Below the pieces are notes generated by a model. It was given only the letters and a program-made list of their open reading frames with translations, searched no databases and was not told where the DNA came from. Of a stretch of DNA of 11,008 nt, positions 1 through 5,240 are shown piece by piece. The stretch is from the NCBI GenBank assembly GCA_041583135.1, contig JBFHGJ010000155.1:1-11008 (forward strand). The letters run 5' to 3'. The stretch is from JABSOG01 sp041583135. GTDB lineage: Bacteria; Pseudomonadota; Gammaproteobacteria; Enterobacterales; Alteromonadaceae. The position numbers were made by a program, and so were the translations under genes. Numbering within the stretch: position 1 is the first letter of the stretch; every line of letters begins with the position of its first letter.

Positions 1-5
1 GCGTT

Positions 6-34
6 TTGTATAAAAGGTGAAATTAATATACATT
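6..34 (+). promoter_or_regulatory. Possible ppiC promoter
   Basis: A TTGTAT at 6-11 could be a -35 box, and TACATT at 29-34, 17 bp downstream, could be a -10 box. Each matches the sigma-70 consensus at four of six positions. The stretch is AT-rich and lies about 40 bp before the ppiC start. The upstream end is cut by the window, so other promoters cannot be excluded. This is a weak call. Confidence 0.25.
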
Positions 35-72
35 TCGCCTTATTGTTATCGAATATCTTAGGAGAAGCCATT

Positions 73-351
73 ATGGCTACGGCTTGTGCGCTACATATTT
101 TGGTCAAAACCGAAGCAAAAGCATTGGAAATTAAGCAAATGTTGGACAAAGGTGGCGACTTTTCCAAGCTGGCGCGTAAATACTCGATATGCCCATCAGG
201 TAAAAAAGGGGGCGACCTAGGCGAGTTCCGTCGCGGACAAATGGTTAAAGCGTTTGATGACGTGGTGTTTAAAAAAGAGATTTTAATTGTACATGGTCCG
301 GTCAAAACCCGTTTTGGTTATCATTTGATTAAGACTTTATATCGCAATTGA
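73..351 (+). CDS. ppiC: Peptidyl-prolyl cis-trans isomerase C (parvulin)
   Basis: This small cytoplasmic parvulin catalyses cis-trans isomerisation of peptide bonds preceding proline. The protein is 92 aa, against 93 for E. coli PpiC. It is a single parvulin domain without signal peptide or membrane segment. It carries the characteristic core SICPSGKKGGDLGEF at about residues 47-61, then GQMVKAFD, and a C-terminal FGYHLIKTLYRN that is nearly the same as in E. coli. The start at 73 is preferred over an in-frame upstream start at 43. A strong Shine-Dalgarno AGGAGA (60-65) sits just before 73, and the family begins with the short M-A-x-A-ALHILV segment. In E. coli ppiC lies beside ilvC and faces it; the two also face each other here but are separated by two extra genes. 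No clear terminator follows ppiC on the + strand. Confidence 0.95.
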   Translation: MATACALHILVKTEAKALEIKQMLDKGGDFSKLARKYSICPSGKKGGDLGEFRRGQMVKAFDDVVFKKEILIVHGPVKTRFGYHLIKTLYRN

Positions 352-374
352 TTGAGTGGCTATGATCTTATGGT

Positions 375-570
375 GCTGGTGAATGTTCCTATGCGACAGT
401 AAGCTCCCGGCACTGTCTACTCCTTACGTCCTGTAGGGAAAATCAGTGACCGTCCAATCCCTGGACATCGCTGGTGAATGTTCCAGACAACACCAGCATA
501 CCGTCCAATCCATGGACATCGCTGGTGAATGTTCCAGACAACACCAGCATACCGTCCAATCCATGGACAT
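375..570. repeat. Structured dispersed repeat, copy 1, with 51-bp tandem units
   Basis: The stretch between ppiC and the minus-strand terminator is made of repeat modules. GCTGGTGAATGTTCC occurs at 375-389 and again inside each tandem unit. Two full 51-bp units lie at 449-499 and 500-550 and differ at a single base (461 C, 512 A). A partial third unit occupies 551-570. Each full unit contains an inverted repeat GCTGGTG/CACCAGC (470-476 with 491-497 in unit 1) and a second small one, GTCCA/TGGAC, separated by 5 bases. The element resembles 3131-3246 in the same orientation, including GAATG, GCGACAG and AATCAGTGAC. An open frame of 61 codons across it on the minus strand is only the repeat read through, so I do not call a gene. 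Confidence 0.8.
449..570. repeat. Tandem array, 2.4 copies of a 51-bp unit
   Basis: The period is exactly 51 bp: CCGTCCAATCC recurs at 450, 501 and 552. Copies 1 and 2 are identical except for one base, which points to recent duplication. There are no variable spacers between units, so this is not a CRISPR array. The last partial unit ends at GGACAT, directly against the A-run of the terminator. Confidence 0.9.
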
Positions 571-594
571 AAAAACGGGGCTAAAAAGCCCCGT
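571..594 (-). terminator. Rho-independent terminator of the DUF4785-like gene
   Basis: ACGGGGCT (575-582) pairs perfectly with AGCCCCGT (587-594) around a 4-base loop. Read on the minus strand, the stem is followed by a T-run (571-575). It lies 28 bp past the stop codon of the gene ending at 623. There is no T-run on the + strand, so it is not obviously a ppiC terminator. Confidence 0.88.
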
Positions 595-622
595 CTAACC
601 ATAACTTAAGCGTGTTACACGA

Positions 623-1777
623 TCACAGTCTGCTCATGCGCGTTTGGTCATAGAGTCTGACATTTTTGATCACAAACGGTGCGGCCAAATCTGATTTGAT
701 CAGCAATTTGCGGTCGAACTCCATATTCAAAATGCCTTTACCGCTGTCAAAATGCTTGGCAGCATGAGTTTCCATAATTGGCTTTAACTCGCCGTTTTGG
801 TCGTGGCCATATAATGTGCCTCTGATCTCATAACGGCCCGGCTCATTGATGGCCAGCTCAAAGTTGGCTTGTGGCTTAAATGGGCTAATAGGCTGTTTGA
901 GTTGACGGGCGATGGTTGCTGTTTGTTCGGCCAAGGCAAAGGCAATTTTGCCGGTACGTAGTACGCTTAACCCTTTATCTTCAGCAACTGTGTTGACATG
1001 AAGTTCATACAAGCCGTTGATTGGCGCCTCGACTTGGGTCAAGTTTGCAGTGACTTCGGTGGCATCGAACTGAGTTGTGCCGTTGGCCATACGTTTTGCC
1101 GGTACCGCAATTTTCTTGCCTGATGGTGACATGATAAATGCGTCTACCTGCTTGAGGTTTAAGGTTTTTTGACCACTGAGCATGTTCGCAGAGAAGGTCA
1201 AGTTGTCGCCTTTAATGGCGTGCTGCTTGGCGGTGGCGAGGTGCAGTTGTTTGATTGAACCTTTTTCTTTTACATGGATCACAAATTGAGCATTTTTGCT
1301 TAGTGCGCCTTCATATTGGAGCTTGAATTGACCCGGGGCAATGGCTTTGTCCATCTTAATGGCTGTCGCATTGGCAAAAATGCCGGTGGTTTTCAAATCT
1401 TGCTCACCTAACACCTTGCCGGCAATATTGTTGCTTAAATCGGCGGCGGCAAATAGTTTCAGGCTTTGTGGTTCAAGGGCTGTGGTTTGGCTGTCACTGC
1501 GAGATATCTTGATCAAAGCACCTGCTTGTGAGGTAAAAATATCAACGCCGGCTTTTAATTCATTGGCGCCAACGGTAACCCAATATTCATTTGACTGAGT
1601 TTCGACTTTCTGTGCTTCTACTGCCAATGATTGCTCGCCTTGTAGTGCGAAGCTATAGCTCATTGCTGGTTGAAAAGCTTTCGCGGGCAATTGCACTTCG
1701 GCTTGAGCGCCAACAGAGGCGACGGAAAAGGCAACCAACAGGGCCGCCGCGGTTTTTTTCATATTATGGTGTTTCAT
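623..1777 (-). CDS. Exported DUF4785-like protein of unknown function
   Basis: The product is 384 aa. The N-terminus is a clear Sec signal peptide: charged MKHHNMKK, a hydrophobic Ala/Leu/Val stretch, then a probable cleavage after AQA near residue 27. The rest is soluble and rich in beta-prone segments, with no membrane span and no catalytic motif I recognise. The segment around 210-290, with SPSGKKIAVPAKR and later GLYELHVNTVAED, reads like Ig-like or beta-sandwich repeats. From memory the overall pattern resembles proteins annotated DUF4785 in gammaproteobacteria; I have not confirmed this. A Shine-Dalgarno GGGAG lies about 9 nt before the start. The gene starts 15 bp after the stop of the hydrolase gene on the same strand, so the two are almost certainly co-transcribed. 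The function is unknown; a periplasmic or secreted accessory role to the hydrolase is inference. Confidence 0.75.
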   Translation of the reverse strand: MKHHNMKKTAAALLVAFSVASVGAQAEVQLPAKAFQPAMSYSFALQGEQSLAVEAQKVETQSNEYWVTVGANELKAGVDIFTSQAGALIKISRSDSQTTALEPQSLKLFAAADLSNNIAGKVLGEQDLKTTGIFANATAIKMDKAIAPGQFKLQYEGALSKNAQFVIHVKEKGSIKQLHLATAKQHAIKGDNLTFSANMLSGQKTLNLKQVDAFIMSPSGKKIAVPAKRMANGTTQFDATEVTANLTQVEAPINGLYELHVNTVAEDKGLSVLRTGKIAFALAEQTATIARQLKQPISPFKPQANFELAINEPGRYEIRGTLYGHDQNGELKPIMETHAAKHFDSGKGILNMEFDRKLLIKSDLAAPFVIKNVRLYDQTRMSRL

Positions 1778-1792
1778 TGTGGGGCTCCCGGA

Positions 1793-2659
1793 TTAAATGT
1801 CGTTACGTAAGATAGAGTCGAGATTGAAGCAATCACGACGACTTTGGTGGTGGCTTAAAGGCTCAGAACCTTTGGTGCGGCTCTTATCTTTAAACCAGAC
1901 ATAACCGGCAGCGCCTTGCGAGCTGCATTCTAAGAAACCATCTGAACAGTTATCCAACCAGTTTTGCGTGGTTTCCAAAGCCACCTGATATTGATAACCG
2001 CCACAATAGCTATCGCCGTCCCAAATGGCAGAATCGACATCAGAACCGACAACCGACTTAAAGGTTTTGGGAAGTCCAGGGCGGCCAGAAGTACCGTAAA
2101 GATAATTTTGGTTGTAGTACGCCATCCAGCTCACTTGCTGCATACGTACCGCGTCACTTTTATAACCTAAAATCCAACCCAAGATTGACTCGAAAACATT
2201 ACCTGAGATAACGGCATCGGCCAACGGCGTGCCTGCACTTGAAGGTGCAAGTGCGGTGACATTGCGCAATTTGCTGATGATGTTTGGATAACGGCTATCC
2301 CAAGTTGGGTTTGACATGATCCAACGGACCACATTACCGCCGTTTGAGTGAGTGATGGCGTAAAGGCTGGTGATATTGTTGCTTTGAATAAATGCGGTGA
2401 GCTGTTCGGCTAAGCAGCCTGAGGCTCTACTGTCCCACATGTATTGTTCAAAATCGCAATTGATCACGACATAGCGGTTGGGGTTGGCTTGGTTTTGCAT
2501 GACCGAATGAATGAAATCACCGGTCCAATAGTCGTTATAGGCGTCAGTTTGATGACCGGTGCCATGTATAAAAGCGACGCCAGAATTGGCAAAGCTTGCC
2601 AATGAACAAAATGTCAAAAGCGTGGCCGCAGCCCACTTCATTGCATTAACGATTCTCAT
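1793..2659 (-). CDS. Exported alpha/beta hydrolase (lipase/esterase-like)
   Basis: The product is 288 aa and starts with a signal peptide: MRIVNAMK, a hydrophobic stretch, and probable cleavage after SFA near residue 24. The mature protein opens with FIHGTGH at about 30-36, the usual HG oxyanion-loop position of alpha/beta hydrolases. THSNGG at 103-108 is a nucleophile elbow with Ser105, in which Thr replaces the usual first Gly of GxSxG. A His-His pair at 270-271 near the C-terminus (EPLSHHQSRR) is the likely catalytic histidine; an Asp around the SDVDSAIWDGD segment may complete the triad. Several cysteines in the mature part suggest disulfides, consistent with export. Substrate is unknown; lipid ester is a family-based guess. 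It is the first gene of a two-gene unit with the DUF4785-like gene. An alternative start at residue 7 (MKW) would also give a signal peptide. Confidence 0.8.
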   Translation of the reverse strand: MRIVNAMKWAAATLLTFCSLASFANSGVAFIHGTGHQTDAYNDYWTGDFIHSVMQNQANPNRYVVINCDFEQYMWDSRASGCLAEQLTAFIQSNNITSLYAITHSNGGNVVRWIMSNPTWDSRYPNIISKLRNVTALAPSSAGTPLADAVISGNVFESILGWILGYKSDAVRMQQVSWMAYYNQNYLYGTSGRPGLPKTFKSVVGSDVDSAIWDGDSYCGGYQYQVALETTQNWLDNCSDGFLECSSQGAAGYVWFKDKSRTKGSEPLSHHQSRRDCFNLDSILRNDI

Positions 2660-2714
2660 ATTAGTATCTCTTTTTTAGGTTTTTATGGTTGTTATTCCTG
2701 AGATGCTACAGTTC

Positions 2715-2743
2715 CTTTTATTTTTGTTTTTTGCTCGTTGCAA
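2715..2743 (-). promoter_or_regulatory. Candidate promoter of the hydrolase operon
   Basis: On the minus strand TTGCAA (2738-2743) and TAAAAG (2715-2720) are separated by 17 bp, each matching four of six consensus positions. The site is about 60 bp upstream of the hydrolase start. The -35 box lies inside a perfect 12-bp palindrome TCGTTGCAACGA (2735-2746), which could be an operator. Both calls rest on short motifs only. Confidence 0.3.
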
Positions 2744-2862
2744 CGACAAAGAACAGAATGTTTAAGGTAAGACCTCAAACCTCATACCAGTGCAATTATT
2801 GTTCATTTTATGATGGTGTCAAGAGCATAATTAAAAAAATGTAAATTTTATGTGAGTAATTG

Positions 2863-2882
2863 TTAGGGCACCGCTGCCCTAA
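2863..2882. other. Orphan perfect hairpin
   Basis: TTAGGGCA (2863-2870) and TGCCCTAA (2875-2882) form a perfect 8-bp stem around the tetraloop CCGC. It has the shape of a terminator stem, but neither strand shows a convincing T-run directly after it. It lies about 200 bp upstream of the hydrolase gene and about 400 bp past the end of ilvC, with no gene in between. It may be a decayed terminator or a protein-binding site. Confidence 0.45.
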
Positions 2883-3074
2883 GTTTCATCAAAAAAAGCT
2901 TTAAATTGAATCGCTTAGTGGGTTTTGTAAGCAGCTTGAGCAGACTGTGTAGACAACAAAAAAAAACTTGACCGAGTAGACAAGTCCTCCCTCATTTAAG
3001 CTTGGTATGAATGCGATTGTTCCGTAAATCAACTCAATAAGCGTTCAATGGGTCAGGCCTGATAAGTTCATGGT

Positions 3075-3096
3075 GATACAGATAGTCCCTGTATCA
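3075..3096. other. Inverted repeat in the ilvC-hydrolase gap
   Basis: GATACAG (3075-3081) and CTGTATC (3090-3096) are exact inverted complements separated by 8 bases. The pair lies just upstream of the second copy of the dispersed repeat and may be part of that element. Confidence 0.4.
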
Positions 3097-3130
3097 AACC
3101 TGTGGATTGGGCTGTTCTTACCGCTCTAAA

Positions 3131-3246
3131 GGCATCGTTGGCGAATGAGCTGCTGCGACAGGTTGCTCCTGTGTACGTTCTATAGGTAAGGTTGGAAATA
3201 CTGAATTTTGTCTGGAGCAAAATCAGTGACTGTACATCCTGTACAT
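3131..3246. repeat. Structured dispersed repeat, copy 2
   Basis: This is a diverged relative, in the same orientation, of the element at 375-570. Shared blocks in the same order are TGGYGAATG, GCGACAG, GCTCC and AATCAGTGAC, then a small hairpin and ATAAAAA. The terminal hairpin is GTACA-TCC-TGTAC here (3232-3244). In copy 1 it is GTCCA-ATCCC-TGGAC, so a C:G pair is replaced by A:T on both arms. A second inverted repeat is ATTTTG (3205-3210) with CAAAAT (3218-3223), extended by CTG/CAG. There is no tandem amplification. As in copy 1, it ends directly against the A-run of a minus-strand terminator, here that of ilvC. Confidence 0.65.
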
Positions 3247-3272
3247 AAAAAAGCGCGGCAGGGGCCGCGCTT
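3247..3272 (-). terminator. Rho-independent terminator of ilvC
   Basis: AAGCGCGGC (3251-3259) pairs perfectly with GCCGCGCTT (3264-3272) around a 4-base loop. On the minus strand the GC-rich stem is followed by six T's. It ends 18 bp past the ilvC stop codon. Confidence 0.9.
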
Positions 3273-3290
3273 GGATGGATTTAGGGGCGG

Positions 3291-4775
3291 TTATGCGTCG
3301 CCGATGGCGATACGCTTCATATCGGTCATATAACCGCGCAGCTTTTTGCCGACGATCTCAACCGGGTGATTGCGGATCACTTCGTTAACTTCAATCAAGC
3401 GCTGATTATCGACGCCGTTTGATGGGTCTTCAATGCCTTTGCCAAGGGCTTCTAAGTTCAATTTCGAGGCATATTCGCTGAGCATCGGCACGGCTTCATG
3501 CACGAATAGGTAGTTTCCATATTCGGCAGTATCGGAGATCACCACGTTCATTTCATAAAGCTTGTTGCGAGCGATACAGTTGGCGATAAGTGGCGTTTCG
3601 TGCAATGATTCGTAGTAGGCTGACTCAGCAATGATGCCAGAATCGACCATGGCTTCAAAGGCAAGCTCTACACCTGCTCGTACCATGGCAACCATGAAAA
3701 TGCCTTTGTCATAATATTCCTGCTCGCTGATCTTGGTGTCGCAATCTGGGGCATTTTCAAACGAAGTATGCGCCGTTTCTTCACGCCATTTTTTCAAATT
3801 GGCATCGTCATTGGCCCAGTCTTCCATCATGGTAGTAGAAAAACGACCTTCAATGATGTCATCCATATGCTTTTGGAACAATGGACGCATAATGTCTTTG
3901 ATCTCTTCTGACATGTCGAACGCTTTGATTTTGGCAGGGTTAGACAAGCGGTCCATCATGTTGGTAATACCGCCATGTTTTAAACCTTCGGTCACTGTTT
4001 CCAAACCATATTGCAGCAGTTTACGGGCGTAGCCAGCATCAACACCATTGGCAATCAGTTGCTGATGGCCTAATACCGCACAGGTTTGCAACATTCCGCA
4101 CAAGATGGTTTGTTCGCCCATTAGGTCTGATTTAACTTCGGCGACAAACGATGATTCGAGTACACCGGCGCGATCACCACCGGTGGCGCTGGCATAAGCT
4201 TTGGCAATGGCGAGACCGTCGCCGTTAGGATCATTTTCCGGGTGAACGGCGATTAAGGTGGGTACGCCAAAACCGCGTTTGTATTCTTCACGCACTTCAG
4301 TGCCTGGACATTTCGGAGCGACCATCACGACGGTCAAATCGTCCCTTACTTGCATACCTTCTTCAACGATATTGAAGCCATGGGAGTAGGCTAAAGTGGC
4401 CCCTTTTTTCATCAGCGGCATGACTGCATTAACTGCAGAAGTGTGTTGTTTATCGGGCGTAAGATTAAGCACCATATCGGCATCGGGAATAAGTTCTTCA
4501 TAGGTGCCGACTCTAAAGTCGTTTTCAGTAGCCCAGCGCCAAGATTGGCGCTTTTCACTGATGGCGGCTGGACGCAGAGCATAGGAAATTCGGCAGCCGG
4601 AATCGCGCATATTGAGACCTTGGTTTAACCCTTGGGCGCCACAGCCGATAATGACAATGTTCCAATCTTTAATGTAGTTACAGCCATCGCTGAATTCTTC
4701 TCGCTTCATAAAGCGACACTTACCCAATTGCTCTAATTTTTCGCGCAAAGTGAGTGTATTGAAATAATTACCCAT
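3291..4775 (-). CDS. ilvC: Ketol-acid reductoisomerase (NADP+)
   Basis: This enzyme performs the second common step of valine and isoleucine synthesis. It carries out Mg2+-dependent alkyl migration and NADPH reduction of acetolactate or acetohydroxybutyrate. The protein is 494 aa, the long class II form (E. coli 491), and aligns without gaps to E. coli numbering through the active site. The Rossmann motif GCGAQG is at 44-49. The NADPH phosphate-binding residues Arg68, Arg76 and Ser78 are present. Catalytic His132 (YSHGFN), Lys155 (APKCPG) and the metal ligands Asp217 and Glu221 (KSDLMGEQ) are all intact. The duplicated C-terminal helical domain ends in GKKLRGYMTDMKRIA. The start is supported by AGGGG about 9 nt upstream and by the family N-terminus NYFNTLTLR. 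It is transcribed alone, divergently from the ilvD operon. The LysR-type activator gene ilvY, next to ilvC in E. coli, is absent from this window. Confidence 0.98.
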   Translation of the reverse strand: MGNYFNTLTLREKLEQLGKCRFMKREEFSDGCNYIKDWNIVIIGCGAQGLNQGLNMRDSGCRISYALRPAAISEKRQSWRWATENDFRVGTYEELIPDADMVLNLTPDKQHTSAVNAVMPLMKKGATLAYSHGFNIVEEGMQVRDDLTVVMVAPKCPGTEVREEYKRGFGVPTLIAVHPENDPNGDGLAIAKAYASATGGDRAGVLESSFVAEVKSDLMGEQTILCGMLQTCAVLGHQQLIANGVDAGYARKLLQYGLETVTEGLKHGGITNMMDRLSNPAKIKAFDMSEEIKDIMRPLFQKHMDDIIEGRFSTTMMEDWANDDANLKKWREETAHTSFENAPDCDTKISEQEYYDKGIFMVAMVRAGVELAFEAMVDSGIIAESAYYESLHETPLIANCIARNKLYEMNVVISDTAEYGNYLFVHEAVPMLSEYASKLNLEALGKGIEDPSNGVDNQRLIEVNEVIRNHPVEIVGKKLRGYMTDMKRIAIGDA

Positions 4776-4830
4776 GGTTTTTGACCCCTAATCGATAGAA
4801 AAAACGGCATTTTTGGCCTGATTCAGTTAC

Positions 4831-4872
4831 AGCATAGCGCAAAAAAAACATTGCGAAAAAAATGTTATTGCG
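4831..4872 (-). promoter_or_regulatory. Candidate ilvC promoter and operator
   Basis: On the minus strand TATGCT (+ strand 4831-4836) is a fair -10 box about 55 bp before ilvC, but no good -35 lies 16-18 bp upstream of it. The missing -35 region instead holds an inverted repeat CGCAA-N8-TTGCG (4838-4855). ATTGCG repeats 17 bp further on (4850-4855 and 4867-4872), and AACATT/AATGTT (4847-4852 with 4861-4866) forms another dyad. This layout suits an activator-dependent promoter, as E. coli ilvC is with IlvY, but the link to IlvY is inference. Confidence 0.35.
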
Positions 4873-4949
4873 TACAATAAGATGATATTGAAATACGTGG
4901 ACGATGTAAATCTGCTTGCTGCTAAAATTTATATTTACTGGATTTTGCG

Positions 4950-4987
4950 AAATTTGAAAGTATCAATATGTAGATATTTTCAAATTT
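4950..4987. promoter_or_regulatory. 38-bp palindrome with IHF-like core upstream of ilvL
   Basis: Two 15-bp arms (4950-4964 and 4973-4987, outer half AAATTTGAAA / TTTCAAATTT) are inverted complements with one G/T mismatch, around an 8-base centre. The segment TATCAATATGTAG at 4961-4973 matches the IHF consensus WATCAANNNNTTR at all but one defined position. It ends 20 bp before the -35 box of the ilvL promoter and is followed by a T-rich run. In E. coli an IHF site upstream of the ilvGMEDA promoter activates it, so a similar role is plausible. The dyad could equally bind an unknown dimeric regulator. Confidence 0.5.
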
Positions 4988-5007
4988 TTTTTTACGTAAA
5001 TTTACCC

Positions 5008-5037
5008 TTGACAGCGCTTGGCAAAACCAATAACAAT
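5008..5037 (+). promoter_or_regulatory. Promoter of the ilvL-ilvDAIH operon
   Basis: A perfect -35 box TTGACA lies at 5008-5013. The -10 region is TAACAAT at 5031-5037, with spacing 17 for TAACAA or 18 for AACAAT; neither -10 is strong. Transcription would begin near 5044. That gives a leader of about 200 nt to the attenuator, close to the size of the E. coli ilv leader. The region upstream is very AT-rich. Confidence 0.65.
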
Positions 5038-5092
5038 GGAAAAGAATGTTTTAAACGGTTTTAAATTTAATCAGGCAAATTGCAGCGAAAAT

Positions 5093-5170
5093 ATGAACAA
5101 GCTTAGCGTCCTCGTCCTCTCAATTATTAACGTCGTGGTGATTATTATGTCACCGCGGGGAGTGGGTTGA
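5093..5170 (+). CDS. ilvL: ilv operon leader peptide (attenuator)
   Basis: This is a 25-codon open frame in the leader of the ilv operon. Of the 25 residues, 13 are branched-chain: Leu at 4, 7 and 9; Val at 6, 8, 14-16 and 24; Ile at 11, 12, 17 and 18. The segment NVVVIIMSPRGVG parallels the VVVIIIPPCG part of E. coli IlvL as I remember it. Its stop (5168-5170) is 34 bp before the terminator stem. Translation speed through the Val-Val-Val-Ile-Ile codons would report charged Val- and Ile-tRNA, with Leu codons placed earlier. The ribosome-binding site is weak. The peptide itself is not expected to have a function beyond its translation. Confidence 0.88.
   Translation: MNKLSVLVLSIINVVVIIMSPRGVG
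5134..5160 (+). promoter_or_regulatory. Attenuator protector and antiterminator segments
   Basis: In RNA, CGUGGUGA (5134-5141) can pair with UCACCGCG (5150-5157), an 8-bp stem with one G-U pair, directly over the Val-Val-Ile codons. GCGGGG (5155-5160), overlapping its 3' arm, is complementary to CCCCGC (5212-5217), which is the 5' arm of the terminator. A ribosome stalled at the Val/Ile codons would cover the first arm and free the second to block the terminator. These pairings were found by eye; no energies were computed. Confidence 0.65.
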
Positions 5171-5204
5171 GCGCTGAAAAAATTGTAAGCTGGCGAATTC
5201 AACA

Positions 5205-5240
5205 ACAAAACCCCCGCACCGAAAGGTCCGGGGGTTTTGT
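5205..5240 (+). terminator. ilv attenuator terminator
   Basis: ACAAAACCCCCG (5205-5216) pairs perfectly over 12 bp with CGGGGGTTTTGT (5229-5240). Inside, after a single C-C mismatch, ACC and GGT close a GAAA tetraloop. The T-run (5235-5238) is partly in the stem, as in other attenuators. It lies between the leader peptide and ilvD, with no gene ending just before it, so its role is regulatory rather than gene-end termination. Confidence 0.92.

Noticed and set aside
449..570. CRISPR array
   Set aside because: The units are contiguous 51-bp tandem copies with no variable spacers, only 2.4 copies, and no cas genes nearby.
375..570. Integron attC site or insertion sequence
   Set aside because: There is no integrase or transposase, no attC core pattern with conserved ends, and no target-site duplication that I can see.
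417..602. 61-codon minus-strand open frame
   Set aside because: It is the 51-bp repeat (17 codons per unit) read in frame, plus the terminator. It has repeat-encoded residues only and overlaps the terminator of the neighbouring gene.
2959..2985. Minus-strand terminator (ACTTG/CAAGT stem with a T-run)
   Set aside because: The stem has only 5 bp with a 10-base loop, and no gene ends just upstream; ilvC already has a strong terminator at 3247-3272.
4882..5064. 60-codon plus-strand open frame in the divergent control region
   Set aside because: It crosses the palindrome and the ilvL promoter, is AT-driven in composition and has no ribosome-binding site.
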